The position numbers and the translations under genes are program-made. 64,000 bases of DNA from Blastococcus sp. DSM 46786 (GTDB lineage Bacteria > Actinomycetota > Actinomycetes > Mycobacteriales > Geodermatophilaceae): the NCBI RefSeq assembly GCF_900109665.1, contig NZ_FOAO01000001.1:1-64000 (forward strand), written 5' to 3'. Every line of letters begins with the position of its first letter. Within the stretch, counting starts at the first letter, position 1. This document shows, piece by piece, positions 31,140 through 38,694 of this stretch. Under the pieces are notes generated by a model, which was not told the DNA's origin, searched no databases, and saw only the letters and a list, made by a program, of their open reading frames with translations.

Positions 31140-33251
31140 ATGGTCGGTCTCGGCATCGCGGTCGGGCTGGTCTTCCCACCGTTCGCGACCGGGTTGGGCG
31201 TGCCGGCCCAGTACGCCGAGCGCCCGGTGTTCAAGGCGGCGTGCCTCGGCGCCGGCTTCCTCGTCGGCGCCCTCAGCTACGCGCTGTGCCGGTGCCTCGT
31301 CGGCGGCCGGCTGGCCGTGCTCAGCAGCCACCTGCGGTCGGTGGCCCAGGGGATCTCGCAGGCCAGCCGCACCGGCGACTGGACGCAGTCGACCTCCCAG
31401 CGCATCCGCGTGGACTCCGACGACCAGCTCGGGGAGACCGCCCAGGCATTCAACAGCCTGCTCGACGCACTCGAGGCGGGGGAGCACTTCCGCGCACTCG
31501 TGCGCAACGCCTCCGACGTCATCACCGTCGTCGACCCCTCCGGCACGGTCACCTACCAGACGCCGTCGGTCGGCTGGGTGCTCGGCTACCCGCCCGGGAC
31601 GCTCATCGGCACCGACATCCACGATCTCGTGCACCCCGAGGACGCCCGCACCTTCCGCGACCAGCTCGCCTCGGTCGTGCGGGGCGCGCCCCCGACGTCC
31701 AGCCCCGCCGTCCGGATGCGGCACCGCAACGGCTCCTGGCGGTGGACCGAGACCGTCGTCAACGACCTCCGGGACGATCCCGCCGTCACCGGCATCGTGC
31801 TCACCACCCGGGATGTCAGCGACCGCAGGGAACTCGAGGAGCAGCTGCGGACCCAGGCGTTCTACGACCCGCTGACCGGCCTGCCGAACCGGGCTCTGTT
31901 CATGGAGCGCCTGCGCGCCGCCGAGGAGCTCGAACACGACACCGGGACCCCGGCTGCCGTCCTGTTCCTGGACCTCGACAACCTCAAGGCGGTCAACGAC
32001 ACCCTCGGCCACGACGGCGGCGACGCGCTGCTCGAGGTGGTGGCCCAGCGTATCGGCGCCTGCCTGCGCCCGGGCGACACGCTCGCCCGCCTGGCCGGCG
32101 ACGAGTTCGCCGTCCTGCTCGGCGGCCCGCAGAGCGGTGAGATGGCTCCGCGCGTGGCCGAGCGCATCCTCGCCGCGCTGCGCGAGCCGGTGCTCGTCGT
32201 CGACCGCATGGTCCGGGCCGGCCTCAGCATCGGCCTGGCCACGACCACCACCGCCGGCGTCAGCGGCATCGGGCTGCTCCGTGCGGCAGACATCGCGATG
32301 TACGTGGCCAAGACCAGCGGCAAGGGTCGTTGCGAGGTGTTCCAGCCCAGCCACCACGCCGACCACCTCGACCGCGAGCGCCTGCAGGCAGACCTGTACC
32401 AGGCGCTGGAGCGGCAGGAGCTGGTGCTGCACTACCAGCCGATCGTCGACCTGACCCCCCGCCGGGTCACCGGCTACGAGGCGCTGGTGCGCTGGGAGCA
32501 CCCGACGCGCGGGATGGTGCCGCCGGTGCAGTTCATCACCCTCGCCGAGGACAGCGGCCTCATCGTCCCGATCGGCCGCTGGATCCTCCGGGAGGCCACG
32601 CGTCAGGCCGCGGCCTGGCAGCAGTCCGACGGCCGGGGACCGCGGATGAGCGTCAACGTCTCGGTGCGCCAGTTCCAGCACCCCGACCTGGTCGACGACG
32701 TCACGGAGGCGCTGCGCGCCTCCGGCCTCGCGCCGGACCGGCTCACCCTGGAGATCACCGAGTCGCTGTTCGCCGAGGACACGGCCGGCACGACGCAGAA
32801 GCTCGAGGCGCTCAAGGCTCTCGGGATCCGGCTCGCCCTCGACGACTTCGGCACGGGCTACTCGTCGCTGAGCTACCTGCGACGTTTCCCCATCGACGTC
32901 CTGAAGATCGACAAGTCCTTCGTCCACGGCATCGCGACCTGCTCCGAGGACCGGGCCGTCATCGGTGCGATCGTCGCACTCGGGCAGATCCTGGACCTCG
33001 TCCTCGTGGCCGAGGGCATCGAGACGGCCGACGAGCTCGCCGCCCTGGAGCAGCTCGGCGTGCAGTACGGGCAGGGCTACCACCTGGGACGGCCCGCTCC
33101 TCCGCAGCACGCCTCGCCCGGCGCAGAGCGCCGCCGGTCGGGCAGCCCCGGAGCCGCGCTTCGCTCCGCACCGGCTCCCCGGGCAGCCACCGCAGCTCCA
33201 CCAGGTGGGGTCGACCCGGTCCGGGGAGCCACGACACGCGGCCATGCCTAG
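31140..33251 (+). CDS. Membrane PAS-GGDEF-EAL cyclic-di-GMP protein (N-terminus interrupted)
   Basis: A c-di-GMP signalling protein, 703 aa from ATG 31140. Order: two membrane helices (about 1-20 and 35-60), a HAMP-like stretch to about 115, a PAS domain (about 118-235, FRALVRNASDVITVVDPSG), GGDEF (from about 240) with signature AGDEF in LARLAGDEFAVLLG, and EAL (from about 415) with YEALVRWEHP, LEITES, DDFGTGYSSLSYL, KIDKSFV and AEGIET all present. The EAL half should be an active phosphodiesterase; the A-for-G change in GGDEF leaves cyclase activity uncertain. The tail after residue 660 is disordered. An upstream in-frame amber codon removes the original start. Confidence 0.88.
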   Translation: MVGLGIAVGLVFPPFATGLGVPAQYAERPVFKAACLGAGFLVGALSYALCRCLVGGRLAVLSSHLRSVAQGISQASRTGDWTQSTSQRIRVDSDDQLGETAQAFNSLLDALEAGEHFRALVRNASDVITVVDPSGTVTYQTPSVGWVLGYPPGTLIGTDIHDLVHPEDARTFRDQLASVVRGAPPTSSPAVRMRHRNGSWRWTETVVNDLRDDPAVTGIVLTTRDVSDRRELEEQLRTQAFYDPLTGLPNRALFMERLRAAEELEHDTGTPAAVLFLDLDNLKAVNDTLGHDGGDALLEVVAQRIGACLRPGDTLARLAGDEFAVLLGGPQSGEMAPRVAERILAALREPVLVVDRMVRAGLSIGLATTTTAGVSGIGLLRAADIAMYVAKTSGKGRCEVFQPSHHADHLDRERLQADLYQALERQELVLHYQPIVDLTPRRVTGYEALVRWEHPTRGMVPPVQFITLAEDSGLIVPIGRWILREATRQAAAWQQSDGRGPRMSVNVSVRQFQHPDLVDDVTEALRASGLAPDRLTLEITESLFAEDTAGTTQKLEALKALGIRLALDDFGTGYSSLSYLRRFPIDVLKIDKSFVHGIATCSEDRAVIGAIVALGQILDLVLVAEGIETADELAALEQLGVQYGQGYHLGRPAPPQHASPGAERRRSGSPGAALRSAPAPRAATAAPPGGVDPVRGATTRGHA

Positions 33252-33456
33252 CCCGCGGACCGAGGCCCCGACGGCCCGGATCGGCTGACGGGGCCGGGCG
33301 CGCGTTCCGGCAGCGCCGCGGTGGTGGGACCTCGGGCCGCCGCCCGGCCGTGCGGGGTCCGGGCGTGCGACGTGGCGCGAGTTCTGGCACGTTGCCTTCG
33401 ACGGCCCGTCGCGCCCCGGTGCTCGCGGGCCGGCGGACCACGACGCAGGAGGTCAG

Positions 33457-35082
33457 ATGAGTTCGACAGCGGGTGCCGCCGCGCAGGAGGAGCGCCGGCG
33501 CGGCTCGTTCAGCTCCCGGCGCATCTTCATCCTGGCGGCGATCGGCTCGGCGGTGGGGCTGGGCAACATCTGGCGGTTCCCGTACGTCGCCTACGAGAAC
33601 GGCGGCGGCGCCTTCGTGGTGCCCTACCTGGTCGCGCTGCTCACCGCCGGCATCCCCTTCCTGCTGCTCGACTACGCGATCGGCCACCGCCACCGCGGTT
33701 CCGCCCCCCTCTCCTTCGCCCGGCTGCGCCGCGGTACCGAGGGGCTCGGCTGGTGGCAGGTGGCGATCTGCTTCCTCATCGCCGTCTACTACGCCGCGGT
33801 GCTGGCCTGGGCGCTGAGCTACACCTTCTTCTCGCTCGACCAGGCCTGGGGCGCCGATCCGGAGGGCTTCTTCTTCGGGGAGTACCTGCAGGCCGGCGAC
33901 GTCGCGGTCACCGCCGACGTGGTGCCCGGGGTGCTCGTGCCCCTCGCGGTCGTGTGGCTGGCCGTCCTGGTGGTCCTGGCGCTCGGCGTCCAGCGCGGGA
34001 TCGGTGCCGTCTCCCTGGTCTTCATCCCGGTGCTGGTACTCGCCTTCGCCGTCCTCGTGGTGCAGGCGCTGCTGCTGCCGGGAGCGGGTGCCGGCCTCGA
34101 CGCCCTGTTCACGCCCGACTGGGCGGCGCTCGCCGAGCCCGCGGTCTGGGCCGCCGCGTTCGGGCAGATTTTCTTCTCGCTGTCGATCGGCTTCGGCATC
34201 ATGATCACCTACGCCTCGTACGTCGGCCGTCGCGAGGACATGACCGGCTCCGGCCTCGTCGTCGGTTTCTCGAACTCCAGCTTCGAGCTGCTGGCCGGCA
34301 TCGGCGTGTTCGCCGCCCTCGGTTTCATGGCCCAGGCCGGCGGGGTTGCGGTCGGCGAGGTCGCCCGCGACGGGATCGCGCTGGCCTTCATCGCCTTCCC
34401 CACCATCATCAACGAGGCCCCGGCCGGCGCCCTCATCGGCGTCCTCTTCTTCGGGTCCCTGGTCATCGCCGGCATCACGTCGCTGATCAGCGTGATCGAG
34501 GTCGTGATCTCCGCCGTCCGCGACAAGCTCGACACCAGCCGCCTCACCGCCACCCTCGCGGTCGTGGTGCCCAGCGCGGTGCTGAGCCTGGTGCTCTTCA
34601 GCACGACGAGCGGGATCTACGTGCTCGACGTCGTCGACCACTTCGTCAACCAGTACGGCATCCTCGTCGTGGCGCTGCTGAGCATGCTGGTCGTCGCCTG
34701 GGTGCTGCGGGCCCTGCCCCGGCTCGGCGACCACCTGAACGTCCACGGCCGGCCCCGGGTCGGCACCGGCTGGCGGGTGCTCACCAGCATCGTGGCCCCG
34801 GCGGGCCTGGCCATCGTGCTCGTCCTCGCGGTGCGCGACGACCTCGCCGCGCCCTACGAGGGCTACCCCACCTGGCTCCTGCTGGGCTTCGGCTGGCTGC
34901 TTGTCCTGGCGCTGCCGCTGGTCGGCTTCCTGCTCGCCCGGCTGCCGTGGCGCGCCGGGACCCACCTGGACGGGCCGCCACCCGGCTCCGATCCGGGAAC
35001 ACCCCTGGACGGGGCACCCGTGGCGGACGCGGCCGGCCGCGACCGCTCGGTGACCGGGCACGACGAAGGAGGCCGCCGGTGA
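33457..35082 (+). CDS. Sodium:neurotransmitter symporter-family (SNF/NSS) transporter
   Basis: A LeuT-like sodium-coupled amino-acid transporter of 541 aa with 12 predicted helices. Helix 1 has the family motif AIGSAVGLGNIWRFPYVAYEN, and helix 6 lies around FGQIFFSLSIGFGIMITYASY. A hydrophilic tail (RAGTHLDGPPPGSDP) closes it. ATG 33457 follows GGAGG. It overlaps a MetS-like small-subunit gene, the arrangement known for the MetPS methionine/alanine importer of Corynebacterium glutamicum, so methionine or alanine are likely substrates. Confidence 0.92.
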   Translation: MSSTAGAAAQEERRRGSFSSRRIFILAAIGSAVGLGNIWRFPYVAYENGGGAFVVPYLVALLTAGIPFLLLDYAIGHRHRGSAPLSFARLRRGTEGLGWWQVAICFLIAVYYAAVLAWALSYTFFSLDQAWGADPEGFFFGEYLQAGDVAVTADVVPGVLVPLAVVWLAVLVVLALGVQRGIGAVSLVFIPVLVLAFAVLVVQALLLPGAGAGLDALFTPDWAALAEPAVWAAAFGQIFFSLSIGFGIMITYASYVGRREDMTGSGLVVGFSNSSFELLAGIGVFAALGFMAQAGGVAVGEVARDGIALAFIAFPTIINEAPAGALIGVLFFGSLVIAGITSLISVIEVVISAVRDKLDTSRLTATLAVVVPSAVLSLVLFSTTSGIYVLDVVDHFVNQYGILVVALLSMLVVAWVLRALPRLGDHLNVHGRPRVGTGWRVLTSIVAPAGLAIVLVLAVRDDLAAPYEGYPTWLLLGFGWLLVLALPLVGFLLARLPWRAGTHLDGPPPGSDPGTPLDGAPVADAAGRDRSVTGHDEGGRR

Positions 35083-35213
35083 GCGCCAGCGCGATCGTCA
35101 TGATGCTGGTGGCCATGCTGATCATCTGGGGCGGCCTCGCCCTGGCCGTCACCAGCCTGGTGCGCCACGGCGCCGTCGAGGACCGCGCCGAGAACGTGCG
35201 CCGGGACCCCTGA
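35079..35213 (+). CDS. MetS-like small subunit of the SNF transporter
   Basis: A 44-aa protein that is nearly one membrane helix (SASAIVMMLVAMLIIWGGLAL), then AVTSLVRHGAVEDRAENVRR. Length, helix and position match MetS, the small subunit needed for MetP transport activity in C. glutamicum. GTG 35079 overlaps the transporter stop as GTGA. The gene is easily missed because of its size. Confidence 0.85.
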   Translation: MSASAIVMMLVAMLIIWGGLALAVTSLVRHGAVEDRAENVRRDP

Positions 35214-35261
35214 CCCGGCGCACGACGTCGACCGACCCCGCAGGGGGCGACCGCCCCGCGT

Positions 35262-35301
35262 GACCGCCACGCCGGAGGCGGCTTCCCCGGACGTGGCGGT
35301 C
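35262..35301 (+). terminator. Hairpin after the SNF transporter operon
   Basis: GACCGCCACG (35262-35271) pairs with CGTGGCGGTC (35292-35301), extended by CCGG/CCGG past a bulged A. It lies between the MetS-like gene and the next promoter. Confidence 0.6.
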
Positions 35302-35305
35302 CTCG

Positions 35306-35311
35306 TACCGT
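35306..35311 (+). promoter_or_regulatory. -10 box of the hypothetical gene at 35319 (leaderless)
   Basis: TACCGT followed by seven bases and then GTG 35319. It supports that frame as a real gene. Confidence 0.5.
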
Positions 35312-35318
35312 CCCGGGT

Positions 35319-35738
35319 GTGCACTGGCTCACCCTCGAGGTGTTCGACGGCGGCACCGCCGCCGCGGGGTGGCTGCGGGCCTGGCACGACCGGCTCGTCG
35401 AGACGGCGGTGACCGCCGGCGTCCGGTTCTGGGACGAGCACGAGCACCGCTGGGGCGTCGTCTGCGAGTTCGTCTTCGACGAGGAGAGCCGCCGGGACGG
35501 CTTCCGCGACTCCCCCGCCGTCCGCGCCGCGCTCGACGCCGCCCCCGACCCGGTGAACGGTGTCCTGGTCTACCCGCACCGCGGCGGCGGCAGCGGCAGC
35601 CGCCAGCCGCGGCGGCCACGCCCGCTCCGCGGTGGCGGCACCGCGGCGCTCCCGCCACCGGACGCCGAGGCCGGACCGGTGCGGCCGGACCCCGCTCGCA
35701 CCGGGTGCACCGCCATCGGCGGGCCGCTCAGCTGGTGA
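35319..35738 (+). CDS. Hypothetical protein, 139 aa
   Basis: I do not recognise a family. The first 90 residues look like a folded domain: MHWLTLEVFDGGTAAAGWLR, TAGVRFWDEHEHRWGVVCEF and NGVLVYPHRGGG. The last 50 are Pro/Arg/Gly-rich and probably disordered. A leaderless -10 box precedes it. It overlaps the end of the converging SDR gene by 11 bases. Confidence 0.65.
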   Translation: MHWLTLEVFDGGTAAAGWLRAWHDRLVETAVTAGVRFWDEHEHRWGVVCEFVFDEESRRDGFRDSPAVRAALDAAPDPVNGVLVYPHRGGGSGSRQPRRPRPLRGGGTAALPPPDAEAGPVRPDPARTGCTAIGGPLSW

Positions 35739-36498
35739 GCATCCCGCCCTCGACCGGGATCGTCGTGCCGGTGACGTACCCGCCGGCATCGCTGACCAGG
35801 AAGACCAGCGCGGCGGCCAGCTCCTCGGGCTCGCCCTTGCGCCCCACCAGCACCCGGGCCAGCTGCGACTCCAGGTAGCCCTCGGGGTACTGGTCGGTCA
35901 TCTCCGAGGTGAAGAAGCCCGGCGCCAGGGCGTTCACGCGGATTCCCTTGCGGCCGGTCCACTGCTGGGCGAGGTCGCGGGTCAGCCCGATCAGCCCCGC
36001 CTTGCTCGCGGCGTAGGCGGCCTGCGGCAGGCCGGCCGTGGTCAGCCCGAGCACGCTGGAGATGTTCACGATGGAGCTGCCCGGCTGCATGACCCGGCCG
36101 CAGGCCTGCGCCATCCAGTAGCAGCCGTTGAGGTTGACGTCGATGACCTGCCGGAACTGCTCGGGGGTCTCCCGGGTCGCGGGCGCCGCGGTGCCCACCC
36201 CGGCGTTGTTCACCAGGACGTCGACCTTGCCGAACTCGGCCATGGCCGCGTCGACGAGCGCCTGGCAGTCCTCCGGCCGGGAGACGTCGGTGGCCACGCT
36301 GATCGCCCGCCGCCCGGCCGCCTCGACCGCGCGCTGGGTCTCGGCGAGCCGGTCGGCCCGGCGGGCGCCCAGCACGACGTCGCAGCCGGCCTCGGCGAGG
36401 GTGCGCGCGAACACCGCCCCCAGCCCGGAGGAGGCCCCGGTGACGATGGCGACGCGGTCGTCGAGGCGGAACAGGTCGAGGATCGAGCGGTCGGGCAT
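35728..36498 (-). CDS. SDR-family oxidoreductase
   Basis: A classical short-chain dehydrogenase of 256 aa, NAD(P)-dependent. The cofactor loop is TGASSGLG, with NNAGVG, the catalytic Ser in IVNISSVLG and the YxxxK pair in AYAASKAGLIG. FABG-like ending GTTIPVEGGML. ATG 36498 follows GAGGAG. The substrate cannot be told; position beside the polyhydroxyalkanoate genes is suggestive of acyl-CoA or ketone metabolism but it is divergently transcribed from them. Confidence 0.92.
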   Translation of the reverse strand: MPDRSILDLFRLDDRVAIVTGASSGLGAVFARTLAEAGCDVVLGARRADRLAETQRAVEAAGRRAISVATDVSRPEDCQALVDAAMAEFGKVDVLVNNAGVGTAAPATRETPEQFRQVIDVNLNGCYWMAQACGRVMQPGSSIVNISSVLGLTTAGLPQAAYAASKAGLIGLTRDLAQQWTGRKGIRVNALAPGFFTSEMTDQYPEGYLESQLARVLVGRKGEPEELAAALVFLVSDAGGYVTGTTIPVEGGMLTS

Positions 36499-36621
36499 GA
36501 GCGGGGGTCTCCTCGTGGTCGGCGGGCTGTCGGGCCACCGTATCGGCCCTGTGCGGTAGATCACCGGTCGAGCCGGGTAGGGACCCGCCGACCAGGAACC
36601 GAGCACCCCGGGGGGCGACCC

Positions 36622-36684
36622 ATGACCGACCTCGCGCAGCAGCCGTCCGGGGCCGCGCGGCGGGTGGCCGGGGTGGACCGGTGA
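36622..36684 (+). CDS. 20-codon ORF upstream of the phaC partner gene
   Basis: ATG 36622 encodes MTDLAQQPSGAARRVAGVDR and its TGA overlaps the next GTG as GTGA. The upstream GGGGGGCGAC is a poor to fair ribosome site. It may be a leader peptide coupling translation into the next gene, or the original N-terminus of that gene split by a frameshift. It could also be chance. Confidence 0.35.
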   Translation: MTDLAQQPSGAARRVAGVDR

Positions 36685-37100
36685 GCGCCCCGCTGTGGCG
36701 GCAGGCGTTCGACGCGGCGGAACGAGCCGTGGCGCCGCGCGCGGAGAGCCTGGTCCGCACGGAGCACTTCGCCCTCGGCGCCGCGCTGGTGCGGCGGGCG
36801 CAGACCCTCGCGAGCCGTTCGGCGCAGGGCCTCAGCGCCCGCGCCTGGCACCTCCTGAACCTGCCCGCGGGGAGCGACATCAGCCGGCTGCGCGCGCAGA
36901 TCGGCTCGCTCGACCGCGAGGTGCGGCGGCTGACCATCCAGCTGGAGCAGGAGCGGCGCCGCAGCGCCACGTCGCGCCCCGGCGCTCCGCGACAGACGAC
37001 CCCGACCACGGAGGACAGCGATGCCGACGGTGCCCAGCCCGCAGACGGTGCTCGACCGCGTCCGGCGCGACGTCGAGCGCAACACCCTCCGCGCCCGTAA
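36681..37100 (+). CDS. Coiled-coil protein, probable PHA synthase partner
   Basis: A 139-aa protein rich in Ala and Arg. Residues 1-60 are amphipathic helix (RQAFDAAERAVAPRAESLV) and residues 68-95 a heptad-like coiled coil (ISRLRAQIGSLDREVRRLTI). The Pro/Thr/Arg tail overlaps the phaC start by 80 bases in another frame, which is unusual. Position and helical character recall the PhaE/PhaR subunits or phasins of class III/IV synthases; sequence similarity is not clear. The functional end may be near residue 113, with the tail a by-product of overlap. Confidence 0.6.
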   Translation: MSAPLWRQAFDAAERAVAPRAESLVRTEHFALGAALVRRAQTLASRSAQGLSARAWHLLNLPAGSDISRLRAQIGSLDREVRRLTIQLEQERRRSATSRPGAPRQTTPTTEDSDADGAQPADGARPRPARRRAQHPPRP

Positions 37101-38145
37101 CGGCATCAAGCTCGTCGCCGGCGTCGACCGGCCCGGCGTCGGGCGGACCCCCAAGGACATCGTCTGGCAGCGGGGCCGCACCCAGCTCTGGCACTACCGC
37201 AACGACCCTGACACGTACGGCGGTGTCCGCTACGGGCCCCCGCTCCTGATCGTGTTCAGCCTGGTGAGCCGGAGCTACATCCTCGACCTGACGCCCGGCA
37301 ACAGCTTCGTGGAGCAGCTGCTGGAGGCCGGTTTCGACGTCTACATGCTCGACTGGGGCGAGCCCGACGAGCGGGACGCGGGCAACGGGCTGGAGGACTA
37401 CGCCGACGACTACATCCCGGCCGCCATCGACCGCGTCCTCGAGCTCTCCGGCGCCGACGAGGTGAACCTCTTCGGCTACTGCTTCGGCGGCAACCTCGCG
37501 CTCCTCTACGCCGCCCACCACCCCGACGCGCCGCTGCGCAGCCTGACGGTGCTCGCGGCGCCGGTCGACTTCCGCCACATGGGCCCGCTCGCCGACATCT
37601 TCGCCGTCGGCGGGATGGATGTGAGGTCCGTCCTCGACGCGGACGGCAACGTCCCACCCTCGGTCGTCGTGCAGGGCTTCCGGGCGCTGACGCCGACCGC
37701 GGAGGTGACCCGCTACGTCACCCTCTGGGAGCGGCTCTGGAACGACGAGTACGTCGCGTCGTACCAGGCGATGACCGGGTGGTCGGACGACCACGTGCCC
37801 TTCCCCGGCGCGGCGGCCCGGCAGACGGCGGAGATGCTCGTGCGGGAGAACGGCATGGTGAACGACCGGCTCAGCGTGGGCGGGGACCCGGTGCACCTCG
37901 CCGACATCCAGGTGCCGTTCCTCACCGTGCGCGCCAACCGCGACCACATCGTGCCGCCGGACGCCACCGCGCCGCTGATCGACCTCGTCGGCTCCCCCGA
38001 CAAGCACGAGCTCCGCCTCGACGCCGGTCACATGGGGCTGGTCGTCGGGCGCACCGCCGCGAGGACGACGGTGCCCACGATCATCGACTTCGTCCGCCGG
38101 CGCAGCGACCCGCTCGACGCCGCCGAGAAACCGCAGGAGGCCTGA
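37021..38145 (+). CDS. phaC: Poly(3-hydroxyalkanoate) synthase (class III-like)
   Basis: Polymerises (R)-3-hydroxyacyl-CoA to polyester storage granules. The 374-aa size matches PhaC of class III or IV. The alpha/beta-hydrolase fold shows the lipase-like box GYCFGG with Cys154, DWGEPDE at 111-117, Asp308 in RANRDHIVP and His337 in DAGHMGLVVG, a complete catalytic triad. ATG 37021 has a strong CGGAGGACAGCG ribosome site even though it lies inside the preceding gene. A GNAT gene follows after one base. Confidence 0.92.
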   Translation: MPTVPSPQTVLDRVRRDVERNTLRARNGIKLVAGVDRPGVGRTPKDIVWQRGRTQLWHYRNDPDTYGGVRYGPPLLIVFSLVSRSYILDLTPGNSFVEQLLEAGFDVYMLDWGEPDERDAGNGLEDYADDYIPAAIDRVLELSGADEVNLFGYCFGGNLALLYAAHHPDAPLRSLTVLAAPVDFRHMGPLADIFAVGGMDVRSVLDADGNVPPSVVVQGFRALTPTAEVTRYVTLWERLWNDEYVASYQAMTGWSDDHVPFPGAAARQTAEMLVRENGMVNDRLSVGGDPVHLADIQVPFLTVRANRDHIVPPDATAPLIDLVGSPDKHELRLDAGHMGLVVGRTAARTTVPTIIDFVRRRSDPLDAAEKPQEA

Positions 38146-38146
38146 C

Positions 38147-38689
38147 GTGACCGTGGTGGAACTCGGACCCGAGCGCTGCGACGCACTGCTGCGGTTCTTC
38201 GGCGACCTGCCCGAGGGCGACCTGACCTTCATCAAGGAGGAGGTCACCGACCCCGAGACCGTCCGCGCGTGGGCCACCGGCGAGTCCGCGGGGGGCCGGT
38301 GGGTGGCCGTGGACGGCGACGAGGTGACCGGCTACGTCGCCGTCCGGCCGCTCCCGGGCTGGTCGGACCACGTCGGCGAGGTCCGCCTGGTGGTCTCCCC
38401 CTCCCGCCGCGGCAGCGGGCTCGGCCGGGAGCTGGCCCGGCAGGCGCTGGTGGGTGCGGTCTCCTCGGGGCTGGCGAAGCTCGTCGTCGAGGTGGTCGCC
38501 GAGCAGGGGCCGGCGCTCGCGCTCTTCGGCGACCTCGGCTTCACCGGCGAGGCGCTGCTGAAGGACCACATCCGCGACCGCAGCGGCGAGCTGCGCGACC
38601 TCATGGTGCTGGCGCACCACGTCTCGGACACGTGGGCGGGCATGGACACCGTCGGCATCGCCGACGAGCTGGGTGCGCCGGCCGGCTGA
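38147..38689 (+). CDS. GNAT-family N-acetyltransferase
   Basis: A 180-aa acyltransferase. Acetyl-CoA loop region: VRLVVSPSRRGSGLGRELARQAL (residues about 83-105), preceded by the strand GYVAVRPLPG. The C-terminus has RSGELRDLMVLAHHVSDTW. The start GTG is one base after the phaC stop, so it is in the PHA operon; its target is unknown. Confidence 0.88.
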   Translation: MTVVELGPERCDALLRFFGDLPEGDLTFIKEEVTDPETVRAWATGESAGGRWVAVDGDEVTGYVAVRPLPGWSDHVGEVRLVVSPSRRGSGLGRELARQALVGAVSSGLAKLVVEVVAEQGPALALFGDLGFTGEALLKDHIRDRSGELRDLMVLAHHVSDTWAGMDTVGIADELGAPAG

Positions 38690-38694
38690 CCCGC

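Noticed and set aside
33252-33456. Terminator after the GGDEF-EAL gene (GGCCCCG/CGGGGCC near 33264-33295)
   Set aside because: Only a seven-base stem with a long loop; such matches are expected by chance in this composition.
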